Shown piece after piece: positions 36,274-45,184 of a DNA stretch of 64,000 bases. A program made the translations under genes and the position numbers. The notes beneath the pieces are model-generated. The model made no database searches. It saw only the letters and a list, made by a program, of their open reading frames with translations, and was not told the origin of the DNA. Within the stretch, counting starts at the first letter, position 1, and every line of letters starts with the position of its first letter. Source of the stretch: Gramella jeungdoensis (GTDB lineage Bacteria; Bacteroidota; Bacteroidia; Flavobacteriales; Flavobacteriaceae); NCBI RefSeq assembly GCF_023805255.1, contig NZ_JAMSCK010000001.1:867300-931299 (forward strand), read 5' to 3'.

Positions 36274-36717
36274 TTAGGATTGTCCGGCCAGCTCAAAGCT
36301 TACCATCCAGTTAATGCCAAATTTATCACTGAACATACCAAAATAGGAACCCCAGAAAGTATTATCCATTGGCATTGTTATTTTACCCCCGTCTGATAGT
36401 TTATTGAATATACGGTCGGCATCCTGCTTGCTGGCGGTATTCACCGAGATGGAAAAATTATTTCCTTTCTTAAAATTTTTAGCCCACTCTCCACCGGTAT
36501 CACTTCCCATTAGCATGGTTTCTTTACTTATAGGTAGGGATACATGCATGATCTTGTCTTTATCTTCATTAGAGATCGGCGGCATGTCTTCCTGAGGAGG
36601 CATATCACCAAAGGTTGATATGTTAGTATACTCCCCACCAAATACCGATTTGTAAAAATCAAAGGCCTCTTTACAGTCTCCGTTGAAGGTGAGATAGATA
36701 TTTACTGTAGTATCCAT
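36274..36717 (-). CDS. VOC-superfamily protein, PhnB-like
   Basis: A 147-residue protein of the PhnB/3-demethylubiquinone-methyltransferase-like branch of the vicinal-oxygen-chelate fold: 'VNIYLTFNGDCKEAFDFYKSVFGGE' and 'DNTFWGSYFGMFSDKFGINWMV'. These proteins are usually dimeric and cytosolic; most have no known substrate. It lies upstream of the lipoprotein gene on the same strand. Assignment to the fold is firm; function is unknown. Confidence 0.87.
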   Translation of the reverse strand: MDTTVNIYLTFNGDCKEAFDFYKSVFGGEYTNISTFGDMPPQEDMPPISNEDKDKIMHVSLPISKETMLMGSDTGGEWAKNFKKGNNFSISVNTASKQDADRIFNKLSDGGKITMPMDNTFWGSYFGMFSDKFGINWMVSFELAGQS

Positions 36718-36817
36718 TTTATTTCAGATTTACTGGTTATGGGATCTTGTATAATAGATCATTAACTAAAGATAAGGATTCCCTGAGAAATGTTTTGATT
36801 TAAATTTTCTGATTCAT

Positions 36818-38185
36818 TCAGAGTTCTACTATATCCTTTAATGAGGGAATTTTGATATTCCAGTTGAACTCAGATTCCAGTTTGACCCTGAATGCATCTG
36901 TTACCTGCCTTTCTCCGTGAATAAGGAACACTTCTTCAGGGATATTCTTGATGTTGCGGCACCATTCAATAAGTTCGGCTTGATCCGCATGGGCTGAAAG
37001 GCTTTCGATCTTTTCTATTTTAGCATTTACGGGATAATATTTGTCCCTGATTTTTATTTCATATGCCCCTTCTTCCAGTTGTCTTCCACGGGTTCCTTCA
37101 GCCTGGAAGCCGGTAAGGATTATTCTTGTGGAGGGAATGTCTATGAATTGTTTTAGATAGGTCAATATCCTGCCTCCGGTAAGCATTCCGCTACCGGCTA
37201 TCACAATTCTTGGTCGTTGTTCATCGATGATCTCCCAGGTTCTTCTATATGAGGATACCAGTTCAAAGTGGTTTTTTATGGCTTTCAACTCTGTAAGCGG
37301 GATCATATGAGAGCCAGGAAATTTTTCAAAAAGCCTGGTGACATCTATTCCCATAGGGCTATCAATATACACGGGGATATCCGGGATCCTGTTCTTTTTA
37401 AAGAGCTTCCAGAGTATGTAACTGAGCAATTGAAGCCTTTCCACGGCAAAGGATGCCATAAGAAGGATTCCACGATTGTCTATAATCTCTTTGATATTAC
37501 GTACCAGGATTTCTTCTACCTCTTCTTTGGGATGCAGTTTATTGCCATAGGTACTTTCAAGGAAAAGGTAATCTGCCCATTGGGGATTTTGAGGTGGTGA
37601 CAGCAGTAGGTCATCTTTTCTTCCCAGGTCTCCCGAAAACAATAAGGTCTTTTCGTTAATTTCGAGTTCGATGAAACAGGCACCCAGAATATGCCCTGCA
37701 GATTTTAATCTGAACCTGATATTTTCAGCAAGTTGAATCCATTCGTCCTCCTGCACACTTTTAAAAAGTTCAATGGCTTTTTGCGCATCTTTTTCAGTGT
37801 AAAGTGGGAGGGCAGGATCATGTTTAGAATAATGCTCACGGTTGGCTTCCTCTGCCTCTTCTTCCTGGATCTTTGCAGTATCCATCAGTATGATCCTGGC
37901 TATGGCAAGGCTGGGGGAAGTGCCCAGGATGTCACCTTTAAAACCCTGTTGAACAAGCCTTGGAAGATAGCCGGTATGATCCAGATGTCCATGGGTAAGC
38001 AGTACATAGTCCAGTTTTTCCACCGGTATTGTCAGATCTTCCCAATTGGCCTGTCTGAGTTCTTTCAAACCCTGGAATAAACCACAATCTACAAGGAGCC
38101 TGAAATCCCTTGTTTCTATGTAGTATTTAGAGCCTGTTACCGTACCTGCAGCCCCTAAGAACTGAACTTTTATTTTAGTTGCCAT
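36818..38185 (-). CDS. Metallo-beta-lactamase/beta-CASP ribonuclease
   Basis: A 455-residue enzyme of the COG1236 group. The MBL zinc motif HGHLDH covers residues 65-70, followed by 'SAGHILGACFIEL', 'FSGDLGRKDDLL' and the beta-CASP domain with 'ESTYGNKLH', 'GSGMLTGGRIL', 'LTGFQAEGTRGR' and the final 'LSAHADQAELIEW'. Related bacterial and archaeal proteins are RNA endo/5'-exonucleases. It overlaps the start side of the ATP-cone gene by 11 bp, so the two are translated together and may act together. The substrate RNA is unknown. Confidence 0.9.
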   Translation of the reverse strand: MATKIKVQFLGAAGTVTGSKYYIETRDFRLLVDCGLFQGLKELRQANWEDLTIPVEKLDYVLLTHGHLDHTGYLPRLVQQGFKGDILGTSPSLAIARIILMDTAKIQEEEAEEANREHYSKHDPALPLYTEKDAQKAIELFKSVQEDEWIQLAENIRFRLKSAGHILGACFIELEINEKTLLFSGDLGRKDDLLLSPPQNPQWADYLFLESTYGNKLHPKEEVEEILVRNIKEIIDNRGILLMASFAVERLQLLSYILWKLFKKNRIPDIPVYIDSPMGIDVTRLFEKFPGSHMIPLTELKAIKNHFELVSSYRRTWEIIDEQRPRIVIAGSGMLTGGRILTYLKQFIDIPSTRIILTGFQAEGTRGRQLEEGAYEIKIRDKYYPVNAKIEKIESLSAHADQAELIEWCRNIKNIPEEVFLIHGERQVTDAFRVKLESEFNWNIKIPSLKDIVEL

Positions 38186-39020
38186 CGACCTTTGTTATAG
38201 TACAGAGTATTTTGAATTCTGAAAGTATTCGCGATTTTCTTGAATCGGAAATCCCCAGATGATCCAGTAGATATTCATTCTTAAGAAGATCACTTCCCAG
38301 AACGATCTCTCTTTTCAACAGGAATTCTTTTTCTTTATTAGAAAGCAGAGTCGAAACCGTGAGGGGATAGAGCTGCGATTTATCTATTAAATGTTTCAGG
38401 CTGTTATCTTCCGGATAGTTCCAGCTTATCAATTTTAGCCCAACACACCGGGCATACTGCACCGCATCTTCAGTGAAACGGGTGTTGGTGACTACCCAGC
38501 CCGATTCATGATAAGATGTCTTTTTTTGATTTTTGATGTCGTTGAACCTGGCATGAATATACAGGGGTACCTTTACATCGCAATTGCGACCTTCTTCACT
38601 GTGGAATTTACATTCAATAAGATTTCGAGTATTATTCTTAATCGCTATCACATCGATCTCGTGTTTTACACATTTTCCCAACACTGTTTGATTAAACGAA
38701 ACTTCATAACCTTGTGAAGTCAGGATCCTGCCAACATATTTTTCAAATGGAAATCCCGTAGGGCCTAATTCATATATGGCATTCTTCAATTTATATTTTG
38801 AAGCGTATACCGATTTGACCTGCTTTAACAGAGCAAATGCCCGGTTGTAGATCTCCCGTGTGGAAATTCCCTGATAGAGTTCATTGCGCATCTCATCAAG
38901 TACATATTTCATGGTTTTCTTATCGGCACCACTTTTTAATAAGGAGTTCCTGAGCTTGGAAAATGAGAATTTTACCTTTTCTCCGGAAGATTTAATAATA
39001 TCAAGCTCAGTGTTTTGCAT
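38175..39020 (-). CDS. ATP-cone domain fused to a restriction-endonuclease-like (Mrr-type) nuclease
   Basis: A 281-residue protein. Residues about 5-90 form an ATP-cone nucleotide-binding domain ('IIKSSGEKVKFSFSKLRNSL'). Residues about 90-190 have a PD-(D/E)xK-like pattern: 'GYEVSFNQ', 'EIDVIAIKNN' and 'NLIECKFHSEEG' (D...E-x-K). The C-terminus is helical. It is translationally coupled (11-bp overlap) to the beta-CASP nuclease. This suggests a nucleotide-regulated nucleic-acid processing pair. Which nucleotide it binds and whether it cuts DNA are unknown. Confidence 0.83.
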   Translation of the reverse strand: MQNTELDIIKSSGEKVKFSFSKLRNSLLKSGADKKTMKYVLDEMRNELYQGISTREIYNRAFALLKQVKSVYASKYKLKNAIYELGPTGFPFEKYVGRILTSQGYEVSFNQTVLGKCVKHEIDVIAIKNNTRNLIECKFHSEEGRNCDVKVPLYIHARFNDIKNQKKTSYHESGWVVTNTRFTEDAVQYARCVGLKLISWNYPEDNSLKHLIDKSQLYPLTVSTLLSNKEKEFLLKREIVLGSDLLKNEYLLDHLGISDSRKSRILSEFKILCTITKVDGN

Positions 39021-39119
39021 CAGTGAAAGATCAGAATAGTGTTAAGATACAAAAGGACTGACTTTCCGGCTATGAGAAAGATCATTTTTTATCCAGGTTT
39101 TAGAGGTGTAGAAATTAAA

Positions 39120-39152
39120 AAAGAGAAACAGGATAAAGAGAAACAGGATAAA
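39120..39152. repeat. Two tandem copies of a 15-bp unit
   Basis: AAGAGAAACAGGATA is repeated with a 15-bp period in the gap between the ATP-cone gene and the next gene. It lies in a small ORF (39042-39293, minus) that I do not accept as a gene, where it yields a repeated LFILF. Confidence 0.6.
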
Positions 39153-39198
39153 TTGGGGGGAATAAGCCTGGAGCTTTAAATATCCTGATTTGAGAATT

Positions 39199-39639
39199 CT
39201 ATTCTGCAGAAATTCGTTTTTGCTTATTGTGTTTAATGGACTGGCTAACCATTCTGAATATCTCATTTTTGACATTCTGGTACTTACTATCAAACTCGTG
39301 CACTTTGATCATTATTTTGCGATGCTGATGTTTATAATCCCATTCTTTTTCGAATTGTTCTATATCATTGAATAATATCTTCAATCCGTTCTTATGATTG
39401 TTTATTTTGGTTAATAGATCGGTGACTTCGATTTTAAGATCGACTAATTTTACTTTTAAGCTTTCAGCCTTTGGGACCATATGTGATTCCACAATGGGAA
39501 ATACATTTTCATTAAGCAGATTGTTGAGGAACTGCAATTCCTTTAGAATAAAACTTAATCTGGAGTGCCACATCATAGAATTCTTATGCATTAAATCTGG
39601 CCTCTCCCATCCATAACTGTTGGATACCTTGGTTTTCAT
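39199..39639 (-). CDS. Helical cytosolic protein of unknown function
   Basis: A 146-residue, mostly alpha-helical protein without signal peptide or membrane segment. Heptad-like stretches ('LKELQFLNNLLNENVFPIVE', 'VKLVDLKIEVTDLLTKINN') suggest a coiled coil. No known domain was recognised. It lies upstream of the nuclease pair on the same strand, with a 178-bp gap, so co-function is possible but not shown. Amino-acid composition looks like a real protein. Confidence 0.65.
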   Translation of the reverse strand: MKTKVSNSYGWERPDLMHKNSMMWHSRLSFILKELQFLNNLLNENVFPIVESHMVPKAESLKVKLVDLKIEVTDLLTKINNHKNGLKILFNDIEQFEKEWDYKHQHRKIMIKVHEFDSKYQNVKNEIFRMVSQSIKHNKQKRISAE

Positions 39640-39960
39640 GATGAAATTTTAAAATTATTTGAAAATTAACTGTTGGGAATTGCCTAAAAAGGCAGCTTTT
39701 CTTAAATCCGGCCAGGAAGCCAGCAGGGTCTTTTTTTCATGACATTACGCCGCCACGAATCTGTCTTGAAGTTAAGAATTTAAGCTGAAAGAAAGTATGA
39801 TCTTAATCACTTAATTATAAGAATTTTAGGTTAAATTAATTTGATAAAATTCAATTGCAGATTTGTTCTATTGATCAATAATCGTCCGCAAATTAGGCGT
39901 AAGAAGGTATAAATATGAACCAGCCGTGAATGGCAAGCTATACTGGCAGGATAGAAACTA
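39640..39960. other. 321-bp gap without a recognisable gene
   Basis: This A/T-rich spacer lies between two minus-strand genes. I see no ORF with coding character, no clear terminator and no repeat shared with other parts of the window. It should hold the promoter of the helical protein gene. Confidence 0.5.
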
Positions 39961-40350
39961 TTAGACAGGTTTGCCGAAAAGCTGCTTCACCTGTGGTTTA
40001 ACGAGTTCAATTATAGTGAAAATACCAAGTAAAATCCCCAGGATACCGGTAAAACAATTGAGAACGGCTATTACGAATATAAAATCATATCGTCTTCGCT
40101 CCCCTATGAATTTTCCGGCCAGGATGGTCACTATTCCCAGCGCCATGAGGAATAGAAAAATTACGGTGCCAACCACCATAAATACTAATCCTGTTAATCC
40201 AAAATGATCATGGTCCTGCATTTCATTATTGAATATGAACATCCCCATAAATATATAGATCAAGGGGAAAAATGAAATAAGTATGGTAAAGATCCCTTTA
40301 ATTAAAAAAAGTACCTTGAATACATTCAGATTATGATTTTCGGTTGTCAT
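39961..40350 (-). CDS. Small integral membrane protein of unknown function
   Basis: A 129-residue protein with three long hydrophobic segments ('VLFLIKGIFTILISFFPLIY', 'FGLTGLVFMVVGTVIFLFLM', 'FIFVIAVLNCFTGILGILLG') and charged ends. It resembles small four-helix or three-helix inner-membrane proteins common in Flavobacteriia, without known function. A VOC-protein gene precedes it by 19 bp on the same strand, so they may form an operon. Confidence 0.75.
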   Translation of the reverse strand: MTTENHNLNVFKVLFLIKGIFTILISFFPLIYIFMGMFIFNNEMQDHDHFGLTGLVFMVVGTVIFLFLMALGIVTILAGKFIGERRRYDFIFVIAVLNCFTGILGILLGIFTIIELVKPQVKQLFGKPV

Positions 40351-40369
40351 TTTGGGTTGGTAAAATAAA

Positions 40370-40768
40370 TTAATTTTTCATCTGTACCAGCTGGATATGA
40401 TTCCCGCAGGTATCATCCAGGATGGCTATAAGAGCGCTTCCCACATCTGTAGGTTTCATACTAAAATTCACACCTTCTTCCATCAGTCTTTCATATTCGC
40501 CTTTAATATCATCAACATTGAACTGGGTGTAGGGAATACCAGCTCTGAACAGTGCCTTCTGATATTCTTTCGCCGGAACAATGTTATTTGGAGAAGGTTC
40601 CAGCAATACTTCAGGGCCTTTAGGGTCCTCTTTAGATACCACGGTTAGCCATCGGTGATTTTCTCCCACTGGGATATCCTTATGTTTCAAGAAACCCAAT
40701 TTTTCGGTATAGAATTTTAAAGCTTTTTCCTGATCAAGAACCGGGATCCCGATAGTTCGAACCTTCAT
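40370..40768 (-). CDS. VOC-superfamily (glyoxalase/bleomycin-resistance-like) protein
   Basis: A 132-residue single VOC module: 'VRTIGIPVLDQEKALKFYTEKLGF' at the start, 'RWLTVVSKED', and the end motif 'ALIAILDDTCGNHIQLVQ' with acidic and His positions typical for metal-binding members. It is probably a cytosolic dimer. Metal ligands look plausible, but no substrate can be assigned. It is the upstream partner of the small membrane protein gene. Confidence 0.88.
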   Translation of the reverse strand: MKVRTIGIPVLDQEKALKFYTEKLGFLKHKDIPVGENHRWLTVVSKEDPKGPEVLLEPSPNNIVPAKEYQKALFRAGIPYTQFNVDDIKGEYERLMEEGVNFSMKPTDVGSALIAILDDTCGNHIQLVQMKN

Positions 40769-40829
40769 CGCTGTTTGATTTTTAAAATCAATATTGAAGA
40801 TAGCTATTTTTAGTTAAAACCTGAAGCTT

Positions 40830-41402
40830 CTATTGCTGTTTTGCCTTCCGCATTCGTTTAGGCCCATACCATAGCCAGAAGCCGGTGACAGTAAAAACAA
40901 GTAAGGCAACACCCATAATACTGGTGTAAGCGAGTTTAATTGATCCCGAGGTTCCTAAATAAGCATCCAGTACAGAACCATCATGAATATTCTCAATAAG
41001 ATCGGAATGTCTTTTTCCAATATTAAGTAGGTTTCCCGTAGCACCATCTAACTGAATGCCGTAGTAATGATCTTCAAAAATGAATTTCACCATTCCTTTT
41101 TCTTTTCGCACGTCAATGCGGTCTATCCTGGCCGATAGCGAAGGTGAAACAGAATCATGCAGAATAAAAACTGCCTTCTGGTGCAGGCTATCCAGTGGCA
41201 ACCAGTCTTTAAGTTCTGTTGATGTTCCTTCATAGGAGGGAGGAAGTATTACACCTTTGCTGTCTTTTTTCCAGCCTAACAAAAGCCCTGAAACGGAAAT
41301 CACAAAGAAAAATATAAATAGCAGAGCTCCTGTATAGCGGTGTACTTTTCTAAATATTCTTAAGGTCTTTGCCTGTTGTTTCCTTTTCTTTTGAGTGATC
41401 AT
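40830..41402 (-). CDS. PepSY-associated transmembrane protein
   Basis: A 190-residue membrane protein with an N-terminal helix ('VHRYTGALLFIFFFVISVSGLLLGW'), a soluble PepSY-like domain and a C-terminal helix ('MGVALLVFTVTGFWLWYGPKRMRKAKQQ'). 'RKVHRYTGALL' is the usual PepSY-TM beginning. In flavobacteria such proteins often go with iron or siderophore uptake as possible reductase components, but no TonB receptor is next to it here. Function is inferred. Confidence 0.85.
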   Translation of the reverse strand: MITQKKRKQQAKTLRIFRKVHRYTGALLFIFFFVISVSGLLLGWKKDSKGVILPPSYEGTSTELKDWLPLDSLHQKAVFILHDSVSPSLSARIDRIDVRKEKGMVKFIFEDHYYGIQLDGATGNLLNIGKRHSDLIENIHDGSVLDAYLGTSGSIKLAYTSIMGVALLVFTVTGFWLWYGPKRMRKAKQQ

Positions 41403-41495
41403 AAGGCTCTTAGTGTATCCCTTTAATTATGGCGCGGAAAAATAATAAATTTGGTGATAGAAAGAGCCTGATTTTTTAATTAAACCGGGGAAATT

Positions 41496-42044
41496 TTAGA
41501 CAGGGGAGGTTCCCGCAATTTCATGAAGTTTCATGATGGTTTTCCAGTTTCGGGTGGATGCCGTAACTCCAAGCTTATTTTCAAAGAAATTGTTGTTTAA
41601 TTTAGAATCACTGTACTTACTGGAGTATTTAATATAAATATGGTCATCGTCTATTTTGAACTCGTCGGGAGTGTTAGCCTCTTCCAGTTTACGAATACCT
41701 TCAGCCTGTGGATTCTCTTTTAAAAATACCAGGTAATATTTTTTGATATCCCCGTTATCCGGCTTGAAAGGATTGCTGGAAATGACCTTTTTTAGTCGGG
41801 GAGGAGTCCTAACGATCACGGGGACTTCAAAATCAAAAGCTTTTTGAATAGCATTTTCAATATTCTTTTCAAGTTTTCTGTCACTGATATCCTTTGGGGT
41901 ATCAAAAACAACGTTTCCGCTTTGAACATAGGTCTGTATATTAGAAAAGCCAAGTTCCCTGAAGGTTTCTTTCAGGTCTTTCATGAGAACTTTCTTTTTA
42001 CCACCCACATTTATTCCTCTTAGGATAGCTATATATTTGGCCAT
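41496..42044 (-). CDS. DUF1697-family protein
   Basis: A 182-residue cytosolic protein starting 'KYIAILRGINVGGKKKVLMKDL', followed by 'YVQSGNVVFDT' and ending 'ASTRNWKTIMKLHEIA', all typical of DUF1697. The family's function is not established. It is a single gene with its own promoter region; a divergent OsmC-like gene lies 207 bp away. Assignment to the family is firm. Confidence 0.92.
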   Translation of the reverse strand: MAKYIAILRGINVGGKKKVLMKDLKETFRELGFSNIQTYVQSGNVVFDTPKDISDRKLEKNIENAIQKAFDFEVPVIVRTPPRLKKVISSNPFKPDNGDIKKYYLVFLKENPQAEGIRKLEEANTPDEFKIDDDHIYIKYSSKYSDSKLNNNFFENKLGVTASTRNWKTIMKLHEIAGTSPV

Positions 42045-42251
42045 ACGCTATTAAAATTATATTCTTCAATTTAATAATTTAAATAGTAGTTGTACGCTTT
42101 TAACCCGGATAAAATTTTCGGTAATTAAACTTTAAATACCATTAAAAATTCTTCAGGGTTAGAAAAATATACTTTAAATTAGGTTATTGATAATCAGTGT
42201 TTTAAACCGGGGTGTGATTGTGCTGATGATCAGTTTTTAAAACTTGAAGAA

Positions 42252-42812
42252 ATGCAAAATGTAGTTAATGAAAGAAACGGTATTAGTGTTGAACAATTGA
42301 TGGGGACAATTGATGCTGTAAAAAAGGAACCTGAAATAGCCAATTTTGAGTTCAGAGCGAAAACCGACTGGTTAGGGGGTGGCCATGTGCGTACCACTAT
42401 ACAGAATTTTTATGGAGCTAAAGAGGAAAATACTTCCAGAACAACTCCAATAATTATGGAAGGGGATGAGCCCCCTGTCCTATTAGGGGAAAATCATGGA
42501 GCAAATGCGGTAGAAGCCATTTTACATGCACTGGCTTCATGCCTAACAGTGGGCTTCATTTATAATGCTGCGGCAAGAGAGATCAATGTTGAGTCACTTT
42601 CTTTTGATATGAAAGGAAATATAGACCTGCATGCTTTCCTTGGTCTTTCAGATAAAAAAAGGCCTGGCTATGAAAATATTGACGTGAAATATAAAGTTAA
42701 AGCAGATGCCCCACGCGAAAAACTTGTAGAACTTTGTGATTATGTACAAAAGACTTCACCTGTTCTGGATATGTTGAGAAATCCGGTAAAGGTGAATATC
42801 GAAATGGAGTAG
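42252..42812 (+). CDS. OsmC-like protein lacking the second conserved cysteine
   Basis: A 186-residue protein of the OsmC/Ohr fold. The central helix 'EAILHALASCLTVGFIYNAA' has the first conserved Cys. In the second motif, where peroxidase members have 'CPV', this protein has 'TSPVLDML', so Ser replaces the peroxidatic-pair Cys. Thiol-peroxidase activity by the standard two-cysteine mechanism is therefore doubtful. A separate Cys in 'VELCDYVQ' eight residues earlier could compensate. It lies 156 bp before the cyclase gene on the same strand. Confidence 0.87.
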   Translation: MQNVVNERNGISVEQLMGTIDAVKKEPEIANFEFRAKTDWLGGGHVRTTIQNFYGAKEENTSRTTPIIMEGDEPPVLLGENHGANAVEAILHALASCLTVGFIYNAAAREINVESLSFDMKGNIDLHAFLGLSDKKRPGYENIDVKYKVKADAPREKLVELCDYVQKTSPVLDMLRNPVKVNIEME

Positions 42813-42968
42813 TCACTCATACATCCCGGTATTTTAAGAATAGCGGCTTATCTAAATTTTTGAGCTGCCTTTCCTTCCCCATTTTCTTTCAGACTTTCCT
42901 AATTGAACCTGATTTAGTGGATTCAACTTAAAGCTGAGGATATTATAATAACTGAAAGAAACATAAAA

Positions 42969-44297
42969 ATGGCAGAGGAAAACTTTCCAGTGATACAGTA
43001 CACGGGCATCAACCAAAAGGTTCCGTATGATGATCCCGATTCTACACTTTTAGAATGTTCTATAAGTCATCAAATTCCTCATTTACATGAATGTGGAGGA
43101 AATGGTCGTTGTTCTACCTGTAGAATTAGGGTGTTGCAGGGTAGTAAGAATATATCGCCACCCACCATGAAGGAGCGGGAGATGGCTCAGGTTAGAAGAT
43201 GGGACCCCTCTGTTAGGCTGGCTTGCCAATGTTATGTAAAAGGGGATATAGCTATCCAGAGACTGGTATGGACCAGTGCCGAGATCAATAAACTTCAGCT
43301 GGAGACGGTTCCCGAGGGAATGGCAGAAGAAAGGGCTATAGCCATACTTTTCTGTGACATAAGGAACTTCACAAAAATGGCTTTTGAAAACAACACCTTC
43401 GATATGGCGCATATTCTTAATAGGTTTTACACTACTATTGGCGATCCTATTTTATTTAATAATGGAGTGATATATCAGTACATAGGAGATGAGATCATCG
43501 GATTATTTGGTGTGGCTGGGGGAACAAGAGAAAAGAACTGCCGGGATGCTGCCAGGGCTGCTTTGGGAATGAATTATGCTATTGAACATTTGAACCAGAT
43601 GGAATTGGTAGATTTTGATCTTAAAATTAAAACAGGAATAGGGATCAATTTTGGAAAGGCTTTTATAGGTCACCTTGGCCATCCAAAACACAAACAATTG
43701 GCAGTGGTTGGTGATCCTATAAATACGGCAAGCCGTATACAATCATATAATAAGGATGTGGATACCAGAATCCTTATCTCACAATCGGTTTTGCGAAGTG
43801 TTCCTGAAGATACTTTTGATCTGGGGAAAGAATTCAAAACCAAATTTGCCGGGCACGAACATGAAAGTACACTTTATGAGCTTAAGGGATTTAAAGAGCT
43901 GGATATACAACTAGAGCTGCAAAGCTCTATGGATTTTCTGTTCACCAATAAAGATGAATTTGCCGAGAAATTTTATGCTCGGGTCTTTACAAAAGCCCCT
44001 GAGGCTAGGGAGCTTTTCAAAAAAAATATGAGGGACCAGGGAAGGTTATTAACTCATATGCTGGGTAGTATAGTCTATTCATTAAGCAGGCCGGAAAATT
44101 TAAAGACTGGCCTGGAATTTCTGGGAAAAAGTCATTCGCGCTATGGAGTGACCAAAGATCATTACCCAGTGGTTCTAAGTTCTATGATGGAAACTATTGA
44201 AGAACAGCTGGGAGAGAATTCCACGCCAAAACTACTAATGGCCTGGGAGAAGGCGCTCACCTATGTAACCGGTGAAATGATGAAATACTCAGGTTGA
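42969..44297 (+). CDS. Ferredoxin - class III nucleotide cyclase - globin fusion
   Basis: A 442-residue three-part protein. The N-terminal 2Fe-2S ferredoxin domain (about 1-100) has Cys42, Cys48, Cys51 and Cys86 (C-x5-C-x2-C-x34-C). The class III cyclase domain (about 118-305) has metal aspartates Asp130 (FCDIRNF) and Asp174 (YIGDE), and transition-state Asn252 and Arg256 (NTASR). The C-terminal globin domain (about 312-442) has likely proximal His389 in 'GKSHSRYGV'. The purine-selecting pair, normally Lys/Asp, appears as Gln170/Ala245, so ATP versus GTP preference is unclear. It should make a cyclic nucleotide in response to redox state and O2 or NO. No membrane segments. Confidence 0.9.
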   Translation: MAEENFPVIQYTGINQKVPYDDPDSTLLECSISHQIPHLHECGGNGRCSTCRIRVLQGSKNISPPTMKEREMAQVRRWDPSVRLACQCYVKGDIAIQRLVWTSAEINKLQLETVPEGMAEERAIAILFCDIRNFTKMAFENNTFDMAHILNRFYTTIGDPILFNNGVIYQYIGDEIIGLFGVAGGTREKNCRDAARAALGMNYAIEHLNQMELVDFDLKIKTGIGINFGKAFIGHLGHPKHKQLAVVGDPINTASRIQSYNKDVDTRILISQSVLRSVPEDTFDLGKEFKTKFAGHEHESTLYELKGFKELDIQLELQSSMDFLFTNKDEFAEKFYARVFTKAPEARELFKKNMRDQGRLLTHMLGSIVYSLSRPENLKTGLEFLGKSHSRYGVTKDHYPVVLSSMMETIEEQLGENSTPKLLMAWEKALTYVTGEMMKYSG

Positions 44298-44310
44298 CCT
44301 GCAGATAAAA

Positions 44311-45105
44311 CTATTTTCCAATCCTCAGGATTCTTACGGCTCCCTGGATCACAAGGATAAATACGATGGATCCAATTATCAGGTCTGGTTTACTTGAATT
44401 TAACCAGTTAACAAGAAGCCCGGCAATTATTACACCCAGATTTATGATCACATCATTAGACGTGAAGATCATGCTGGCTTTCATATGAGCTTCCTTTTTA
44501 CTTTTTGATTTTTGAAGCAGATATAAACAAATTCCATTCGCAATCAGTGCGAAGATGGAAATTATGATCATCGTGGTAAAATCAGGCATTTTCTCATTTC
44601 CGAAAAACCTCCTTAGCACCTCTGCAAAACCAATCACTGCCAATAGAATCTGGAAATACCCGGCCAGGTTCGCAATCTTCTTCTTGCGTGTTACAGATCC
44701 TCCAACTGCAAAAAGACTTATTCCATATACAAACGAATCGGCCAGCATATCCAGGCTGTCTGCCACCAGTCCCATTGATTTTGCGATAAGGCCGGTAGTC
44801 ATTTCAATAATGAAAAAAGCGAAATTTATTGCCAGTACAGACCAGAGTAATTTTTTTTGATTTGAGTCTTCCTTGAATTCAGTTTGCTCGGTTTCCTCGG
44901 TGGTAAGTCTTTTACCTCCCAGGTTCAGCCCAAGTATGGATTCTTCAATTGTAGAGGTATCGCCATTATGGAATACGCTCAATTTTCTGTTGGGAATGTC
45001 GAAATCAAGATTTTTAATGCTTGAAATCTCATCTAATTTCATCCGTATAAGATTTTCTTCTGAAGGGCAATCCATTTTTGGGATTTCGAATACTGATTTT
45101 TGCAT
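44311..45105 (-). CDS. CDF-like cation transporter with an N-terminal HMA-like domain
   Basis: A 264-residue protein. Residues about 1-65 look like a heavy-metal-associated ferredoxin-like domain with a single Cys ('PKMDCPSEEN') in place of CxxC. The rest is a cation-diffusion-facilitator-like membrane domain of about six helices, with 'ADSLDMLADSFVYGISLFAVG' where CDF proteins carry their metal site. It probably exports a divalent metal with proton exchange. The lack of the second Cys in the HMA motif may affect metal choice. It is convergent with the cyclase gene (13 bp). Confidence 0.83.
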   Translation of the reverse strand: MQKSVFEIPKMDCPSEENLIRMKLDEISSIKNLDFDIPNRKLSVFHNGDTSTIEESILGLNLGGKRLTTEETEQTEFKEDSNQKKLLWSVLAINFAFFIIEMTTGLIAKSMGLVADSLDMLADSFVYGISLFAVGGSVTRKKKIANLAGYFQILLAVIGFAEVLRRFFGNEKMPDFTTMIIISIFALIANGICLYLLQKSKSKKEAHMKASMIFTSNDVIINLGVIIAGLLVNWLNSSKPDLIIGSIVFILVIQGAVRILRIGK

Positions 45106-45184
45106 TTATAAAACGTTTATCTGAATGGTATTATGGTTGGTTGTTGTTAATATCTATAGCCTTTCCAAAATATGAACTACAATA

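Noticed and set aside
39042..39293. 83-codon minus-strand ORF (LFILFLFILFLF)
   Set aside because: It overlaps the better supported gene at 39199-39639 by 95 bp in another frame, and its hydrophobic run comes from a 15-bp tandem duplication.
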